Positions 43,396 through 56,475 of a stretch of 64,000 nt of DNA are shown in pieces. This DNA is from Anadara kagoshimensis (lineage: Eukaryota; Mollusca; Bivalvia; Arcoida; Arcidae): the NCBI GenBank assembly GCA_021292105.1, contig CM037868.1, positions 2,719,721-2,783,720 on the forward strand, given 5' to 3'. Under the pieces are notes generated by a model. It saw nothing but the letters and a program-made list of their open reading frames with translations. It was not told where the DNA came from and ran no database searches. A program made the position numbers and the translations under genes. Position 1 is the stretch's first letter, and the number at the start of each line of letters is the position of its first letter.

Positions 43396-44660
43396 CCGTA
43401 GAGATTGGTTAAAATACTCTTATATGAAGTGTTAAATATATCAAATATGGAGATTGAAATTCAAAACACGTAATAGTAAATACTTTAAACTGCAAGATAA
43501 TAGCCCTAATTATTTAAATAGCTTCAAATCTTCTTTTAAAAATATTATGTAATGTGTGTAAAAATGTAAAATTAACTAAACAACACATTTGATGGCACTT
43601 GTTCGGTTATGTAATAAAACGAATCATAGAAAAATAAAATGGTTTAAAAAGAAAATCGAACAGATCATGTATATTTTACAGACAGTTGTTTATTACATCA
43701 TGGTGCATTGAACGTTATTTTACATTTGATTCCTTTTAAACTTTGGCAAACTTTTTTTATTTATGTAATTACTACTAGCAGCAGAAATCTGACGTTAAAA
43801 TAATCAAAAGAAGAAGAAATGATAACCTGGGAAATAATAAAATATTTTTACAATGACTACATACTATCTGTAGACGTCGTTATAAAAATTGAAATTGATT
43901 CACATAAACACTTAAAAGTTTTATAAGTACTGAATCTATTTTAATTTTTGCAGCATTAATTTCTCGTAACTATTGCTCTGACCATGTGAAGTTTAAAAAA
44001 TCCATATGTTTTAGTAGAAGATCTAATATCAAAAGCGACATGGATTGTGATCAGAGCAATCTAAAAGATTATGCAATGCCTATAAATTGAATATAGACGT
44101 ATGTTAAAGGTACAAATGCATTATTTTGCAGTTAGGAAATGCAGTAAATAGATTTGATTTTGAGAAATTACGTGACCCTATATGCCATTATTACGTACGA
44201 AATCGTTTTGTGTTATGTTAAAAGATAGTTAGATTCTGCTTGTAATCTCATGGCATGCAATTGAGACGGAACAAGATTTGTTAAAAGACTTAAGAAATCT
44301 GTAATTTTCTCTGAAATAAATATCTTTGTCTTATTAATATGGCACTCCAGGGAAATATAATTGAATTACAGATATGTATTCTCTTAGTAAGACGGTATAA
44401 TTACCTTCATGGAAGACGAATTGGGGTAAAACAGATGTGATTATTCACATAAGAATAAAAAATAAGTGTGGTATGATCATAAATCAACATGAAAGTGAAA
44501 TCAACAAATAAAACATATGGTGTGAAGCTGAGAAATGAAAACAAGTTTGTTGTAAATAATGTAGCTATTCTTGAAGCGTCAAAACAGAGGTGTTATGCCC
44601 CCATTCTTATCAAGTCTGTCATTTCTGAGATTGCATTTACTCCGACAATGAACGTGTCAG
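43396..44660. other. No supported gene
   Basis: AT-rich, no exon, RNA gene or repeat recognised. Confidence 0.35.
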
Positions 44661-44663
44661 ATT

Positions 44664-44865
44664 AAATCAAAAGCAAACATACTAATCATCCATGTTGAAT
44701 TCTCAAGCAAAGTAAAACTTTAATTCTGGCAAATTAGGTTAAACACGTGAACTTCCACCAGGAAAGTGAGCCTGTGTGCCCTGGAAGGGTCCACACGTCC
44801 TGTTTAGCTATCTACATCCGCCACGTGTAATTTAAATTCTGGATGACATATCCTGGACAAAGAAT
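44664..44865 (-). repeat. R1 copy spanning the start of the 1.48-kb duplication
   Basis: AGCAAACATACTAATCATCC, CACGTGAACTTCCACCAGGA, CCTGGAAGGGTCCACACGTC and CATCCGCCACGTGTAATTTA. The duplicated unit begins inside this copy at CTGGAAGGG. Confidence 0.8.
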
Positions 44866-46264
44866 CAATTTTTAACAGTGTAATATATATATGATTATTG
44901 CATTTAAAATAATTTTTTACGAAGAAAATACAACTATTTTGTAAATTGATTCGAAAAATTGTTTTAAAAAGGGGACTATATCAAATGATTGTCTTATAAA
45001 ACGTTGAATGACAGTAATCATTGATAGCGTGGAAAGAACAAGTAACAGCTTTGCTTCACACGAGGCCTGGTATTATCTATTGGAGTATAGCGTGCAGCTG
45101 ATTCATTTATATAGAGCCTTAATAAAATGATTACTAATAAAATTAACAAATAACACAATTCTCTGCGTAAATTAAATATAAAGCTTCATACTGATGGTCT
45201 AGTTTCCTGGTCTAGTATATAAATTATATGGGGTCTGCTTTTTTGGGATTGTGGTTTGAACATTTATTGGTATGTTTATTTTTGATATTGTATCGTATCA
45301 AATTTAGTTGTTTTTTTAAATTATTACAACCTCACCTATTGAAGTATTTTGCTATAAAATTATCATATTTGCTCTTGATACTTTTGATGGGCTCGTATTG
45401 CATGATATTAATTTGATTGAGCTATTGTTGAAGTGTATTATATCAATATGATTGCATGGCTGTTGATTGTACAGACGTTTAATTGTCATTTGTCTTTCAG
45501 CAGAATGTGGGAAAATGTGCGTGTAGATTTGGTATTTCAAGCGACGTCTTAATTGAAGACTAGTTGATCATAAAATTAGCACATAATTCATTTATCAACT
45601 TTAAAGATATTTCAGAGAGAGTTGATAGAGTTATGTTTTTCCTTATTGTAATATTGTTAAATTTTATTGTTTTATTGAAACATCTAAAAAGGAAATAAAG
45701 AATAAAATATAGGAGATTCATTTATTGACAGAAAGTCGTATTTATATCCGTCGTCATTTATTGACAAAAAGTCGTATTTATATCCGTCGTCATTTAGTTA
45801 CGTATTTTATTCTTTTTTCATTATTACATTTTCTGGTTTTTGTTTTGCTTTTTTTTTTGTTTCTAAGATTCATAATACAGTTTTTTCAGTTGCTTATTAT
45901 TGTTTAAATAACTTATTTATTGCGTCGTATTTTCATTCATTTTACTTAAAACTACTCTCCACAGTTTCGCATTTCTTCATTAAAATTTAACTTTATACTT
46001 AAATATAGCAAATGTGGTCATCTCTTTTGAAACTAGAAACAAATAATTTTGAATTAACGTAATGCAGATGTATACCAGATCGTGTTCAACAGACATGTTA
46101 GAAATGAAACAAAATAAGAAACTTTGAAAACTGGTATATTTAAATAAACACGCGAACTTCAAACAAGGATATGAGGCAGGATGGCCTGGATAAGTAATCA
46201 CCAAATTTATCTATATATTAACTTTGTCAGATTTATTTTTATATTAATGAATTACTATCAAGCT
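44785..46264 (+). repeat. 1.48-kb tandem duplication, unit 1
   Basis: Starts at GGAAGGGTCCACACGTCCTG and is repeated in the same order from 46265 with few differences. It contains R1 pieces at 45228-45295 (+) and 46066-46200 (-). A 36-bp segment (45722-45757) is repeated at 45758-45793, whereas unit 2 has it once. No gene; the short frames recur in both units. Confidence 0.9.
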
Positions 46265-47288
46265 GGAAGGGTCCACACGTCCTGCTTAGCTAGCTACATC
46301 CGCCACGTGTAATTTAAATTCTGGATGACATATTCTGGACAAAGAATCAATTTTTAACAGTGTAATATATATATGATTATTGCATTTAAAGGAAATTTTT
46401 ACGAAGAAAATACAACTATTTTGTAAATTTATTCGAAAAATTGTTTTAAAAAGGGGACTATATCAAATGATTGTCTTATAAAACGTTGAATGAAATTAAT
46501 CATTAATAGCGTGGAAAGAACAAGTAACAGCTTTGCTTCACACGAGGCCTGGCATAATCTATTGGAGTATAGCGTGCAGCTGATTCATTTATATAGAGCC
46601 TTAATAAAATGATTACTAATAAAATTAACAAATAAGACAATTCTCTGCGTAAATTAAATATAAAGCTTCATACTGATGGTCTAGTTTCCTGGTCTAGTAT
46701 TTTAATTATTATATATGGTTTGCTTTTTGGGATTGTGGTTTGAACATTTATTGGTATATTTATTTTTGATATTGTATCGTATCAAATTTAGTAGTTTTTT
46801 AAAATTATTACAACCTCGCCTATGGACGAATTTTGCTATACAATTATCATATTTGCTCTTGATACTTTTGATAGGCTCGTATTGCATGATATTAATTTGA
46901 TTGAGCTATTGTTGAAGTGTATTATATCAATATGATTGCATGGCTGTTGATTGTACAGACATTTTTAATTGTCATTTGTCTTTCAGCAGAATGTGGGAAA
47001 ATTTGCGTGTAGATTTGGTATTTCAAACGACGTCTTAATTGAAGACTAGTTGATCATAAAATTAGCACATAATTCATTTATCAACTTTAAAGAAATTTCA
47101 GAGATAGTTGATCGAGTTATATTTTAGATTTACGATTTCCTTATTGTAATATTGTTAAATTTTATTGAAACATCTAAAAAGGAAATAAAAAATAAAATGT
47201 AGGAGAGTTATTTATTGACAGAAAGTCGTATTTATATCCGTCGTCATTTAGTTATGTATTTTATTCTTTTTTCATTATTACATTTTCT

Positions 47289-47343
<55 letters not shown>

Positions 47344-47744
47344 CTAAGATTCATAATACAGTTTTTTCAGTTGCTTATTATTGTTCTAATAACTTATTTA
47401 TTGCGTCGTATTTTCATTCATTTTACTTAAAACTACTCTCCACAATTTCGCATTTCTTCATTAAAATTTAACTTTATACTTAAATATAGCAAATGTGGTC
47501 ATCTCTTTTAGAACTAGAAACAAATAATTTTGAATCAACGTAATGCAGATGTATACCAGATCGTGTTTAAAAAACATGTTAGAAATGAAACAAAATAAGA
47601 AACTTTGAAAACTGGTATATTTAAATAAACACGCGAACTTCAAACAAGGATATGAGGCAGGGTGGCCTGGATAAGTAATCACCAAATTTATCTATATATT
47701 AACTTCGTCAGATTTATTTTTATATTAATGAATTACTATCAAGC
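46265..47744 (+). repeat. 1.48-kb tandem duplication, unit 2
   Basis: Matches unit 1 to AATTACTATCAAGCTGG, then passes straight into the 28-bp minisatellite. It differs by a 53-nt T run (47291-47343), where unit 1 has a short mixed GT/T stretch, and by scattered substitutions. R1 pieces are at 46265-46335 (-), 46715-46782 (+) and 47550-47685 (-). Confidence 0.9.
47291..47343 (+). repeat. (T)53 homopolymer
   Basis: Uninterrupted T run. The corresponding place in unit 1 (45835-45862) is TTTTTG/TTTTGC-broken, so the run expanded or was assembled after duplication. Confidence 0.9.
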
Positions 47745-48310
47745 TGGAAACATATTTCTCACACCTGTGACATGGAAACATATTTCTCACACCTGTGACA
47801 TGGAAACATATTTCTCACACCTGTGACATGGAAACATATTTCTCACACCTGTGACATGGAAACATATTTCTCACACCTGTGACATGGAAACATATTTCTC
47901 ACACCTGTGACATGGAAACATATTTCTCACACCTGTGACATGGAAACATATTCTCACACCTGTGACATGGAAACATATTTCTCACACCTGTGACATGGAA
48001 ACATATTTCTCACACCTGTGACATGGAAACATATTTCTCACACCTGTGACATGGAAACATATTTCTCACACCTGTGACATGGAAACATATTTCTCACACC
48101 TGTGACATGGAAACATATTTCTCACACCTGTGACATGGAAACATATTTCTCACACCTGTGACATGGAAACATATTTCTCACACCTGTGACATGGAAACAT
48201 ATTTCTCACACCTGTGACATGGAAACATATTTCTCACACCTGTGACATGGAAACATATTTCTCACACCTGTGACATGGAAACATATTTCTCACACCTGTG
48301 ACATGGAAAC
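47745..48310 (+). repeat. 28-bp minisatellite, about 20 units
   Basis: The unit is TGGAAACATATTTC then TCACACCTGTGACA. 566 bp equals 20 units minus one base (a lost T near 47950) plus 7 bp. Copies are otherwise identical by eye, indicating recent expansion or homogenisation. Each unit has a TCACA/TGTGA inverted pair around CC. Confidence 0.97.
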
Positions 48311-48645
48311 CCCACGTTTTTACCCATGTGGGATTTCCTTTTTCTCACCCTAGGGTTGAGACAGGCTACACGCCAAATTTCCCGCGTAGTTATACCTGCT
48401 CTGGATTTATCATTGAGAGAACTTGATAAGTTGGGAAAAGTTCCAAAACCACCAACAAACAATTTTTAACGTCACAATCACTTACACACGCTTAATTGAT
48501 TACGTCATAATTATTTTACGTCAGAACGTCGACAAAAATCGATTACGTCATTTTCAGCAGGCACCGATGATGACATGAAAACTGAACACTTTATGCAATT
48601 TTTTGTTTACAAAGCATGTTTTATGTTGCAAATGTGTGAGAAAAG
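48311..48645. other. Minisatellite flank; cluster of ACGTCA motifs
   Basis: CCCCACGTTTTTACCCATGT then GGGATTTCC form a small hairpin-like start. Four ACGTCA motifs occur at 48469, 48502, 48518 and 48545. No exon. Confidence 0.5.
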
Positions 48646-48798
48646 GAATCCTACACCAGTAACAGGGTAAGACAGAGATATCTCAAACTCGGATAAATAT
48701 TTTCAATGTCCAGAACGAACTAAAGCTCGTTCTGGACAGGAAAATATTCATCCTCGTTTAAGATATCTCTGTCTTACCCTGTTACCGGTGTAAGATTC
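48646..48798. repeat. 153-bp inverted repeat (foldback)
   Basis: Arms of about 70 bp: GAATCCTACACCAGTAACAG / CTGTTACCGGTGTAAGATTC at the ends and GTCCAGAACGA / TCGTTCTGGAC at the centre, with a few mismatches and a very short loop. Confidence 0.9.
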
Positions 48799-50983
48799 TA
48801 TTAATATATCACAACAACAATATAGAAAAAAAGTATTTTCATTCTTTGCGTCCATTAATTCAAGGACTTGTGTTTCACCTTGTTAGTGTATTGCAGAGTA
48901 CATACTAGTAGTTTCTCCCTATGGCTGTGTATAGTCACGTGACTAAAAGCAAGGATACACACTCAAATTAAAACATCGTATGGCTTCATATTTCAATTTA
49001 AAGAGATTGATAAAAATTATTATAAAATGTAATTTTGGTCTTAAAAACGATGGGGAATATTACTACAACATTTAAATGGATTCTTAATTAAAATCGAATA
49101 TATCAGAAAAAAAAAATGGATCATCAATTTTTTTGCAACACCAAAACCACTGAGGAACATTTAATTGACATTAATGCTGAACTGTTATGAGTTTTTAGAT
49201 TTTTATAGTTTCATTGTAATTTCATATGTGTAATTACCCGATGTTTTTCGTTTTAAAGGATCTATTAGAATAGAACACAGTTTGAGATAGAATGTCATTC
49301 AATCCAGAAAATACCAGTTTTTACAGGCAAATGCACAAAGTAATGAACTCTAAGAATGACAGGTTCCTGTGACAAGCCCAGGAAGCTGTAGTTAAGTCTT
49401 TGATTAAATTACAGTTGTAATTAGCCGCTGAGAGCATTAGTTGTCAAGTGACACTTTATATGTTGTACGATTTTATATGTAGTAAGAGAAGATTAATATA
49501 TTTCAAACGGTTGCTAGTAAATTGCTGTAATGAAATATTGGGGCTTCTGACAGGCATCTTGAAACTTAAAAGCCTGTGAACAGATTTGTCTGAAAAGTTG
49601 AGGAGTTATATTCGTTGATCCTATGTACTTTAAAGATACAATACGAGTAAGACTGTGAATTGTAACTTTACTTAGAATTCGGATTACATAAACGAATCAT
49701 ATCCTTCAAAATAAAATTCGAACATCATTAAATCTAACGGAAAAAAAGAATGTTGTGTAAAAACCTGTATAAAGAACATAAACAATACGAGAGGATAAAA
49801 GAATAGTTAGGGTAGCTAAGAAAAACCAAACAAAACACTCCTCCAATGCTCAAATGCTAGGTTTTAGAACAGTATGTGAAATATAAGTATGTTTTCCTAG
49901 TCAAAGCTATCAAAGCTATGTATTTATCAAGCATTAAGAAATCGTAAATAATTTTCCAGGAAGCGTTGGTGAGAGATGATTATAAAAGCCAATAAAAAAC
50001 CTTTGTTTTATTTTTCTCCCGAAAATATAAAGATGACAATCACAAGACAAAGCATTCTGTCTTGAATTATACTTCCGTCTTGTCAATTCAAATGAAATAC
50101 GTTTTCCTTAATCCAGAGCTTAAAACGCGTTGACATATTTCAATTTGATTGGAATTTCATTTCCAATTTTTTTGACAACTTTGTTTTAAATCCCATAGAC
50201 AGATATCTAGCAATATCCTGCCCGATTACGTTAAGATTTCACACTTAACTAATTATATTGGTGATAAATTGACAATTTGCGTGAACATCATGCAAAAGTT
50301 TAGATTTCCAATTAGGATCTGATCAGATTTAGGTGTTGAAATCCACATGAAGATGTCGACATAATATCAATGTCAATATCCGAGATTTTAACCTACTAAG
50401 AACGAGATGCAATTCTAGGCAAAATCAGGTTACAAAAGAAGATGGACTTATATTGAAATTACATATTATTCCAGAGTTAAATTTACAGTACATGTCTTCT
50501 TTTTGAAATTTTTTGTTTAAATCTCAATTTATAAAAACAGAAAAACACAACTTCAAAATTTCAAAATAAAACATGAAGTATTGTGTTCGCTTCTGAATCA
50601 AACCATCTTTTTATGACAATGTCCTAATTCCAACATTGCCATGCATCCAATGAGATTTAACAATTCGTGTGATTTGTTTATAATTTAATTATGTAGTTTC
50701 AAAGGGACTCTAATTAAATAAATGTGAAATAGTGACAGGCGTTTAAAGATTTCACACCCTGTCAAAAGCCATATGGTTTCTTTTTAGAAAAAATCACATA
50801 AAAGTGATATGTTCGTAAAAATCTAAGCTAAATAATACAGTTTGCTACCGAATAGAATATCGCAGCCTTTCTCCTTATTTAATTATGTATTTTACTTTTG
50901 TAATACCAACCTGAACACAGAATAAAAGTTAACATAAAATAGAAAAAATGATGGAACTTATTGAGTATGAAACTAAAATACTA

Positions 50984-51012
<29 letters not shown>
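48799..51012. other. No supported gene
   Basis: About 2.2 kb of AT-rich sequence with no exon or repeat family recognised. A (TA)n run lies at 50986-51013 next to R1. Confidence 0.35.
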
Positions 51013-51014
<2 letters not shown>

Positions 51015-51350
51015 CAAAAACAAACATACTAATCCATGTCCGAATCATAATCCAGAAGCAAAGTAAAAACTTTGGAACTGACAAGTTAGTTTAGACACGT
51101 GAACTTCCACAAGGGAAGTGAGGCCGGGTGCTCCGGAAGGGTAAGCACCTCCTGTTTAGCTAGCTACACCCGCCACGTGTGTAATCAAAATTGTGTGAAA
51201 GGAACATGGAACTATGAGACGTCAAATATATCCAGGGCAATCCTGGACACAGAGACATCAAACTTATCAACAATACTGTGATGACGGCCATAAAACTTTT
51301 TTAGAGCCTTGATAAGCCTAGGCTTGCAATATCCCCGAGTCAACAATTTA
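51013..51350 (-). repeat. R1 retroelement-like copy, long
   Basis: Starts AAACAAACATACTAATCCAT and runs through GGTGCTCCGGAAGGGTAAGC, TAGCTAGCTACACCCGCCAC, CAAATATATCCAGGGCAATC and CTTGATAAGCCTAGGCTTGC. This is the reverse of 28580-28940 over almost its whole length. The frame 51099-51281 is internal to it. Confidence 0.85.
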
Positions 51351-52905
51351 TTTGCAAGCAGCCTACTTGGTTGTACAAAGTCCTCTATAATTGTTGCAAA
51401 ATATCACATCAAACATTTATTCGTGCAACGTTAATGCAATAACCTAATGACATAACACATGCAAGCAAGAAGTCATTTTTGTCACTATAGCAACTTCTTA
51501 TTGTTGATTACAATAGATATGTGTGAATTTATAAGCATTTGAGTTATATGGTTTAAGAGATTTTTGTCCAAAATGTATATACATTGGAATTGTGGTCTCT
51601 TCACATTAAAATTGATCGATAAATTTGGAATTGATATTACAAACACGTTTGCTATTTTTACTTTATTTTTATACAAAATTCTAAAAAAAAAACAACTTCT
51701 CCTTCAAAAATTTATCCCATATAGCACTATAGAATCCTCCTACCTAACCTACTTTTTATTAATTCTTGTTTTTCTTTCAAATTAACTTCTGAATGACGAT
51801 ATGTTAGCTATATTGGAGTTCATGATTTCTTTTGTTCCGTAAATATATTCCTCCTTTTACGTTTTTTATAAACCATCATAAATATAAATATATTAAATTT
51901 TGTGATTGATTGAAACTTCAAAGAATTATAAGATAGTTTTATATATTGATATGAGAAATAAAGTAAATTCGTTGTTTTTCACTCAAAACAAACGTTTTGT
52001 TTCTTTCATCTGAAAGCAAGACCAGTCATTACACCAATCTACATGAAGGATAAAACATCATATGACACAGTTTCGGGTTTCATAATATTGCTAGAAAATA
52101 AATTTATATTACATATTCATTTGAAACCTTTAAAACTCTGCATGACAAAATTGGGTAAGGTTAATTAAAAAAACATGGAAAAGTGATTTGGACATGATTC
52201 GGTTTCTTTGTTTTGATTATAATGCAGAGTGCAGACCAACCTATAGTTGTTTTATTTTGAAAAAAAGACAAAGTCTGTCTGCATGCAATGTATCTAATAA
52301 TTAAGTACTAGTAATCAATAAGATCAATAGATAATGGTATGTGAAAGATCTAGACTTTATAATGAAGTCTGATAATACACAAATGTAGAATCGACAGTAT
52401 ACAGTATGCTAAACCTAATTAAAATAAACCTTGACATATTCCGAGAGAAACAAGTAATAAGTTTGTTGTATAAAAGTGTTCAACAATGGTATATTGTGGC
52501 TTAGAAACCCCAAATTAAATGCAAGTTTACCTAATCAAGAAATACCACAAAAATTACGAAACCAATTAACAATGCCACCACATCGTCCCTTTTTATTATA
52601 TGTGACAAAAAAACAAATAACAACGGGACGCAACAGAAAAAAATACAAAATTACGTTGGAAGAAAAAAAAATATTTGAACTCATAACCTTTGTTACAAAA
52701 TGCTTCACAATTCCTTGAGCAACAAAATTTAACATAAAAACATTATAAAATTCATTATTTTGGTATATGATCAAATTCAAGAGCAAAAGTTACCAATATA
52801 AAGTGATAGAATGTCAGTCAACTGGTCTGGTCTAGGAATAATATTAAATCCTAGGAGTCATACCACAATATATTGTTGATTAATGGAATAAATTTGTCCA
52901 TTTTG
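51351..52905. other. No supported gene
   Basis: AT-rich. Open frames at 51564-51785, 52476-52718 and 52535-52786 (minus) overlap antisense partners and show no domain. Confidence 0.35.
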
Positions 52906-52907
52906 AT

Positions 52908-53010
52908 GTTGCAGATTGAAGAATGACTGTTCTCAACATTAATGTGTATAGGGCTCTGTCGAATGAAGAATTACTGACCTCAACATTAATGTGTATAATA
53001 CTCTCCAATT
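52908..53010 (+). repeat. About 58-bp direct dimer
   Basis: GAAGAATGACTGTTCTCAAC / GAAGAATTACTGACCTCAAC, each followed by ATTAATGTGTATA. Confidence 0.75.
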
Positions 53011-53299
53011 ATGCTACAAGGATACATAAGCACTCGTGTACATCTCGCTAGCTTGAGGGCCTATCATGTTTGTCTGTAGATACACTATTCATGTAATTGG
53101 ATGATTACAGCCCAGGGTTAACGAGTTGTAAAGAATCTAAGCGTCATAAAGGACGCCATATAATGTATAAATAACATCAAAAGTCTAGCAGCATCTCTTA
53201 AATACACACTGGATTAAACAAATAACCGTTTTCAATTTTGTCTTTTGATATGGTTTTTGTATAATACCATATACCAAAAGACGACATGAAGGGTTTCTA

Positions 53300-53520
53300 T
53301 TCTCATCAAAACGACAAAGCAATGTGAATGCAAATAATGAAAAACGTTAGTACGGACATTCTTTAGACAAATCTTCGAAATTGGAGAAGAAAAAAAAAAC
53401 ATACACATTTTGATTTCAGTGGAAGAGATGAAAGATTTGTATTTAAAGCAAAATGACAAAGTATATTGGAAGAAGTAATGGAAACGTTAGTATGGACATT
53501 TATAAGACATATCACAAAAC
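53300..53520 (+). repeat. Diverged dimer, about 142-bp spacing
   Basis: GACAAAGCAATGTGAATG..AACGTTAGTACGGACATTCT returns as GACAAAGTATATTGGAAG..AACGTTAGTATGGACATTTA. Confidence 0.6.
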
Positions 53521-53970
53521 AACAAACCAATTTTAATAATAATAGGAGAATGATGCCTATATGATTTGAAGTCTAAAAATGAGCATGAACGTTAAACTTT
53601 CATAAAAGTTTTAAGTACAATAACAAATACATCCGTATAATTTTACCAGATAGTTCAGTAAATACTTTACATGACTTAACGCATTACCTCTTTTGAGTAT
53701 CAATGTCATGATTTATAAAACCAAATTTTAACATTAAATGACCATCGACCTCGTTATGTTATTTTGAATTGATATTCTTTGTCTTATGTTTCAAAATGAC
53801 GATCTACTATCAGGAAAAATTAAAAAAAATAATTTTGTGAGTGAAATTGCATTCGAAATATCCTTGATGCCTATTTTCATATTTGAACATATTAGGGTAA
53901 ATCAGAAACATCTGCACTAATGATTAATCTCCTCTGGTGGTATATCTTCCGTTTTTAACTGAAATTGCCA
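53521..53970. other. No supported gene
   Basis: AT-rich, nothing recognised. Confidence 0.35.
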
Positions 53971-53971
53971 G

Positions 53972-54035
53972 TTTTCAAACTATGCTTCTGGGAGTGTTAT
54001 TGAGTCATGGGTCCGTGTGTTTATGTTTTATTTTC
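53972..54035 (+). repeat. R1 fragment (constant end)
   Basis: TTTCAAACTATGCTTCTGGG and TCATGGGTCCGTGTGTTTAT fit the R1 terminus, diverged. Confidence 0.45.
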
Positions 54036-54464
54036 ATAGTAAATGGACATGGTTACCATTTCTCATTGGTTCTGTATAAATGAATGCATTACTTTAACAG
54101 TGTACATACAAATGGCTTTCAAATGCAGAAGTAGGCAGGAAAAGTAGAAACACGATATGTTATTATAGCTATTATATCATTCACAAATTACTATAATGAA
54201 ATACGAATGCTATATGTGAGTGACTATTTAATAGAGTGACTATTCGATTCTATAGATTTGTTGAACTAATAGTAAATAAGATGGATATAACTTTATCAAA
54301 TTATCTATAGAAGTCTAGAATAAAGCAAATATATGCCTAAAAATATTCAAGAAAAACTACTGACGTACATGGATAATACTGATTACTTGAACTTTAGATT
54401 AAACGATCACCTGGTATAATGTCAAATTACAATTAGTGTTTTTGTTTGAAAACATACACTCCAA

Positions 54465-54640
54465 TTATGTTTGGCTGGTGTAACTAGCTAGACAAGATTC
54501 GATTACGCTTCTAAATCACCCGGCCTCACCTCTTAGGTCGATGTTCACGTGCTTAACCTAATCCTCCAGCTTAAATGGTCTCACTCTGCTTTAAGACTGT
54601 AGTGTTTGAATATTGATTGGTTGGCTTGTTTGGATATAAA
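54465..54640 (+). repeat. R1, old copy
   Basis: GGTGTAACTAGCTAGACAAG, CACCCGGCCTCACCTCTTAG, GTTCACGTGCTTAACCTAAT and a diverged end with GGTTGGCTTGTTTGG. Confidence 0.7.
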
Positions 54641-55224
54641 ACATGAAACTTTTTTTTTAGATTTCCTCATAAGATAACCAGTAAAATTTCTATAGGCAAA
54701 CAACTTTGACCTGCTAGCTTGACCTTTGAATAAAATATTTATCATCGACGAGTGAATGTAAGTAAAAGGAGTCAAGCATGTATATTTCATCTGTATGATG
54801 TGAACACTAATTATTGGCAATGCGTCTATGTAGTATCTGCGAATCCTAACGCTGGCTATGTATCGGGTGAACCCTCCTGTATGAATATTCCTAATCACAG
54901 GTTAAACGGACAGGTCAATGTTGTTTGCTTATACTTGAAAATATGTTCGTTCAATATTTTAATCTGAGGTAATATGGCTAGATTTGCAGTAAAATTGATG
55001 ATTCCCTAGGAGGTCCACAGTAAATCAACAAGATACATGGTTAAAGAAAATGTTAGAGGTTCATATCTGTTATTGATGTCCAAAGAAATGATGTATTTGG
55101 TATGTTAATGTAATGAAGTAATGGTATTGAGTTCATAACATTAATCATTGTGGTAAGGTTATAGTTGTGGATATATGTTTGTTTGGTTATCAAAGTTTCA
55201 AAATAATGTATAATAAAGGTAATA
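54641..55224. other. No supported gene
   Basis: AT-rich. The overlapping frames at 54581-54898 (minus) and 54752-54967 (plus) have no recognised domain. Confidence 0.35.
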
Positions 55225-55352
55225 ATTAACAAAACTATTAACCCATGATCAAATTACAATATGAAAGCAAACTAAAACTTTCAAACTGATAAATTCAGTT
55301 GAACGCGTGAGTTTCCACCAGGGAAATGAGTTCTATTGTAAGAAGAGTAAGG
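55225..55352 (-). repeat. R1, old copy
   Basis: AACCCATGATCAAATTACAA, AAACTAAAACTTTCAAACTG, GTTTCCACCAGGGAAATGAG. Confidence 0.65.
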
Positions 55353-56355
55353 GAATCCAAATTGAATGTATGTAATTTCATCTGAATAAGTTAACTATGA
55401 AGGAGATGTAACCATGATCGGGTAAAAAACAAACGCATGGTCACAACAAAGAACAATTATTTTGAAAGAAAGGAAAAAGATCAAAACACCTTAAAAAGTT
55501 CTGTAATGCTTATTTAGTTGCCTAGTCAATATCACTTCTGATGAAATACTACTTTTTAATATGCACAAAGTCCACAGCGGCAATAATACCTTTCCAATAT
55601 TGCATGTACAGGGGTTTTGAAGGTATTGCAATAAATTGTTTGATTTGAAACTGGTTATGTTTTCTTATTTGTAGAAAATTTAAATAAATGGCCGATAAAT
55701 GAAGAAAAGTCACGATAATAGTTGAGAGAATAATTGTTCCAGACATCTGAAAAACTAAGATAAGATATTGAATACAGTATGATTTATTAGTTAACGTTAT
55801 ATAATCTATTCGATGTCTCATCTTTTATTTTTTATTTCTGAAGTAGTAGACATATAATAATAAACCCAATGAATGATAAAACAAAGTTTATCATCCAGAC
55901 GCTCTATATGTGGTCATGATTTGAAACAAACATTACTTATTTACAAATTAATTGTAAGATATAATTCTGTTATATAACTTTATCTCCCTTCCCCATCCGC
56001 CAATTTGACGGATTCAGTCGGTATATTTGGAAGAGTCGATAATAATTGAACAATAATGTGTTGTCCCATGTCTTTAGTGTTTCTATAAAATGCATGCAAA
56101 AGTATACCTTATAATTTACTGATTTATGGAAAGATCGTTCGACAGCAATCGTGTATGATGTACATACGGTTTGATTTATTTTAATATTGCCAGATAAGGA
56201 GCTATAACCCTTGAAAAATATCCTTTAAGACGCCATGACTGACCATTCCCATCGGAACTATTTGCAAGTTTCTCATTAAAGACGAATGCTGACAATACTA
56301 TATCAAATTTCAGTCATGGATCAGTTATAATTTAGAAAAAAATACTATAACAACG
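55353..56355. other. No supported gene; one hydrophobic open frame
   Basis: A 90-codon minus-strand frame (55549-55821) has two hydrophobic stretches, IILSTIIVTFLHLSAIYLNF among them. I see no family signature, splice context or promoter, so I do not call it a gene. Confidence 0.3.
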
Positions 56356-56412
56356 AGAGAGAGAGAGAGAGAGAGAGAGAATTGACGCTAAATCTGAATT
56401 AACTGGTGTAAA

Positions 56413-56469
<57 letters not shown>

Positions 56470-56475
56470 AGAGAA
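56356..56475 (+). repeat. (GA)n microsatellite, two tracts
   Basis: GA runs at 56356-56380 and 56416-56475 are separated by about 35 bp of unique sequence; the second has one GG interruption. Confidence 0.95.

Noticed and set aside
55549..55821. 90-codon hydrophobic minus-strand frame as a membrane protein exon
   Set aside because: AT-rich DNA readily gives hydrophobic frames, and no family motif or splice context was found. Left as unsupported.
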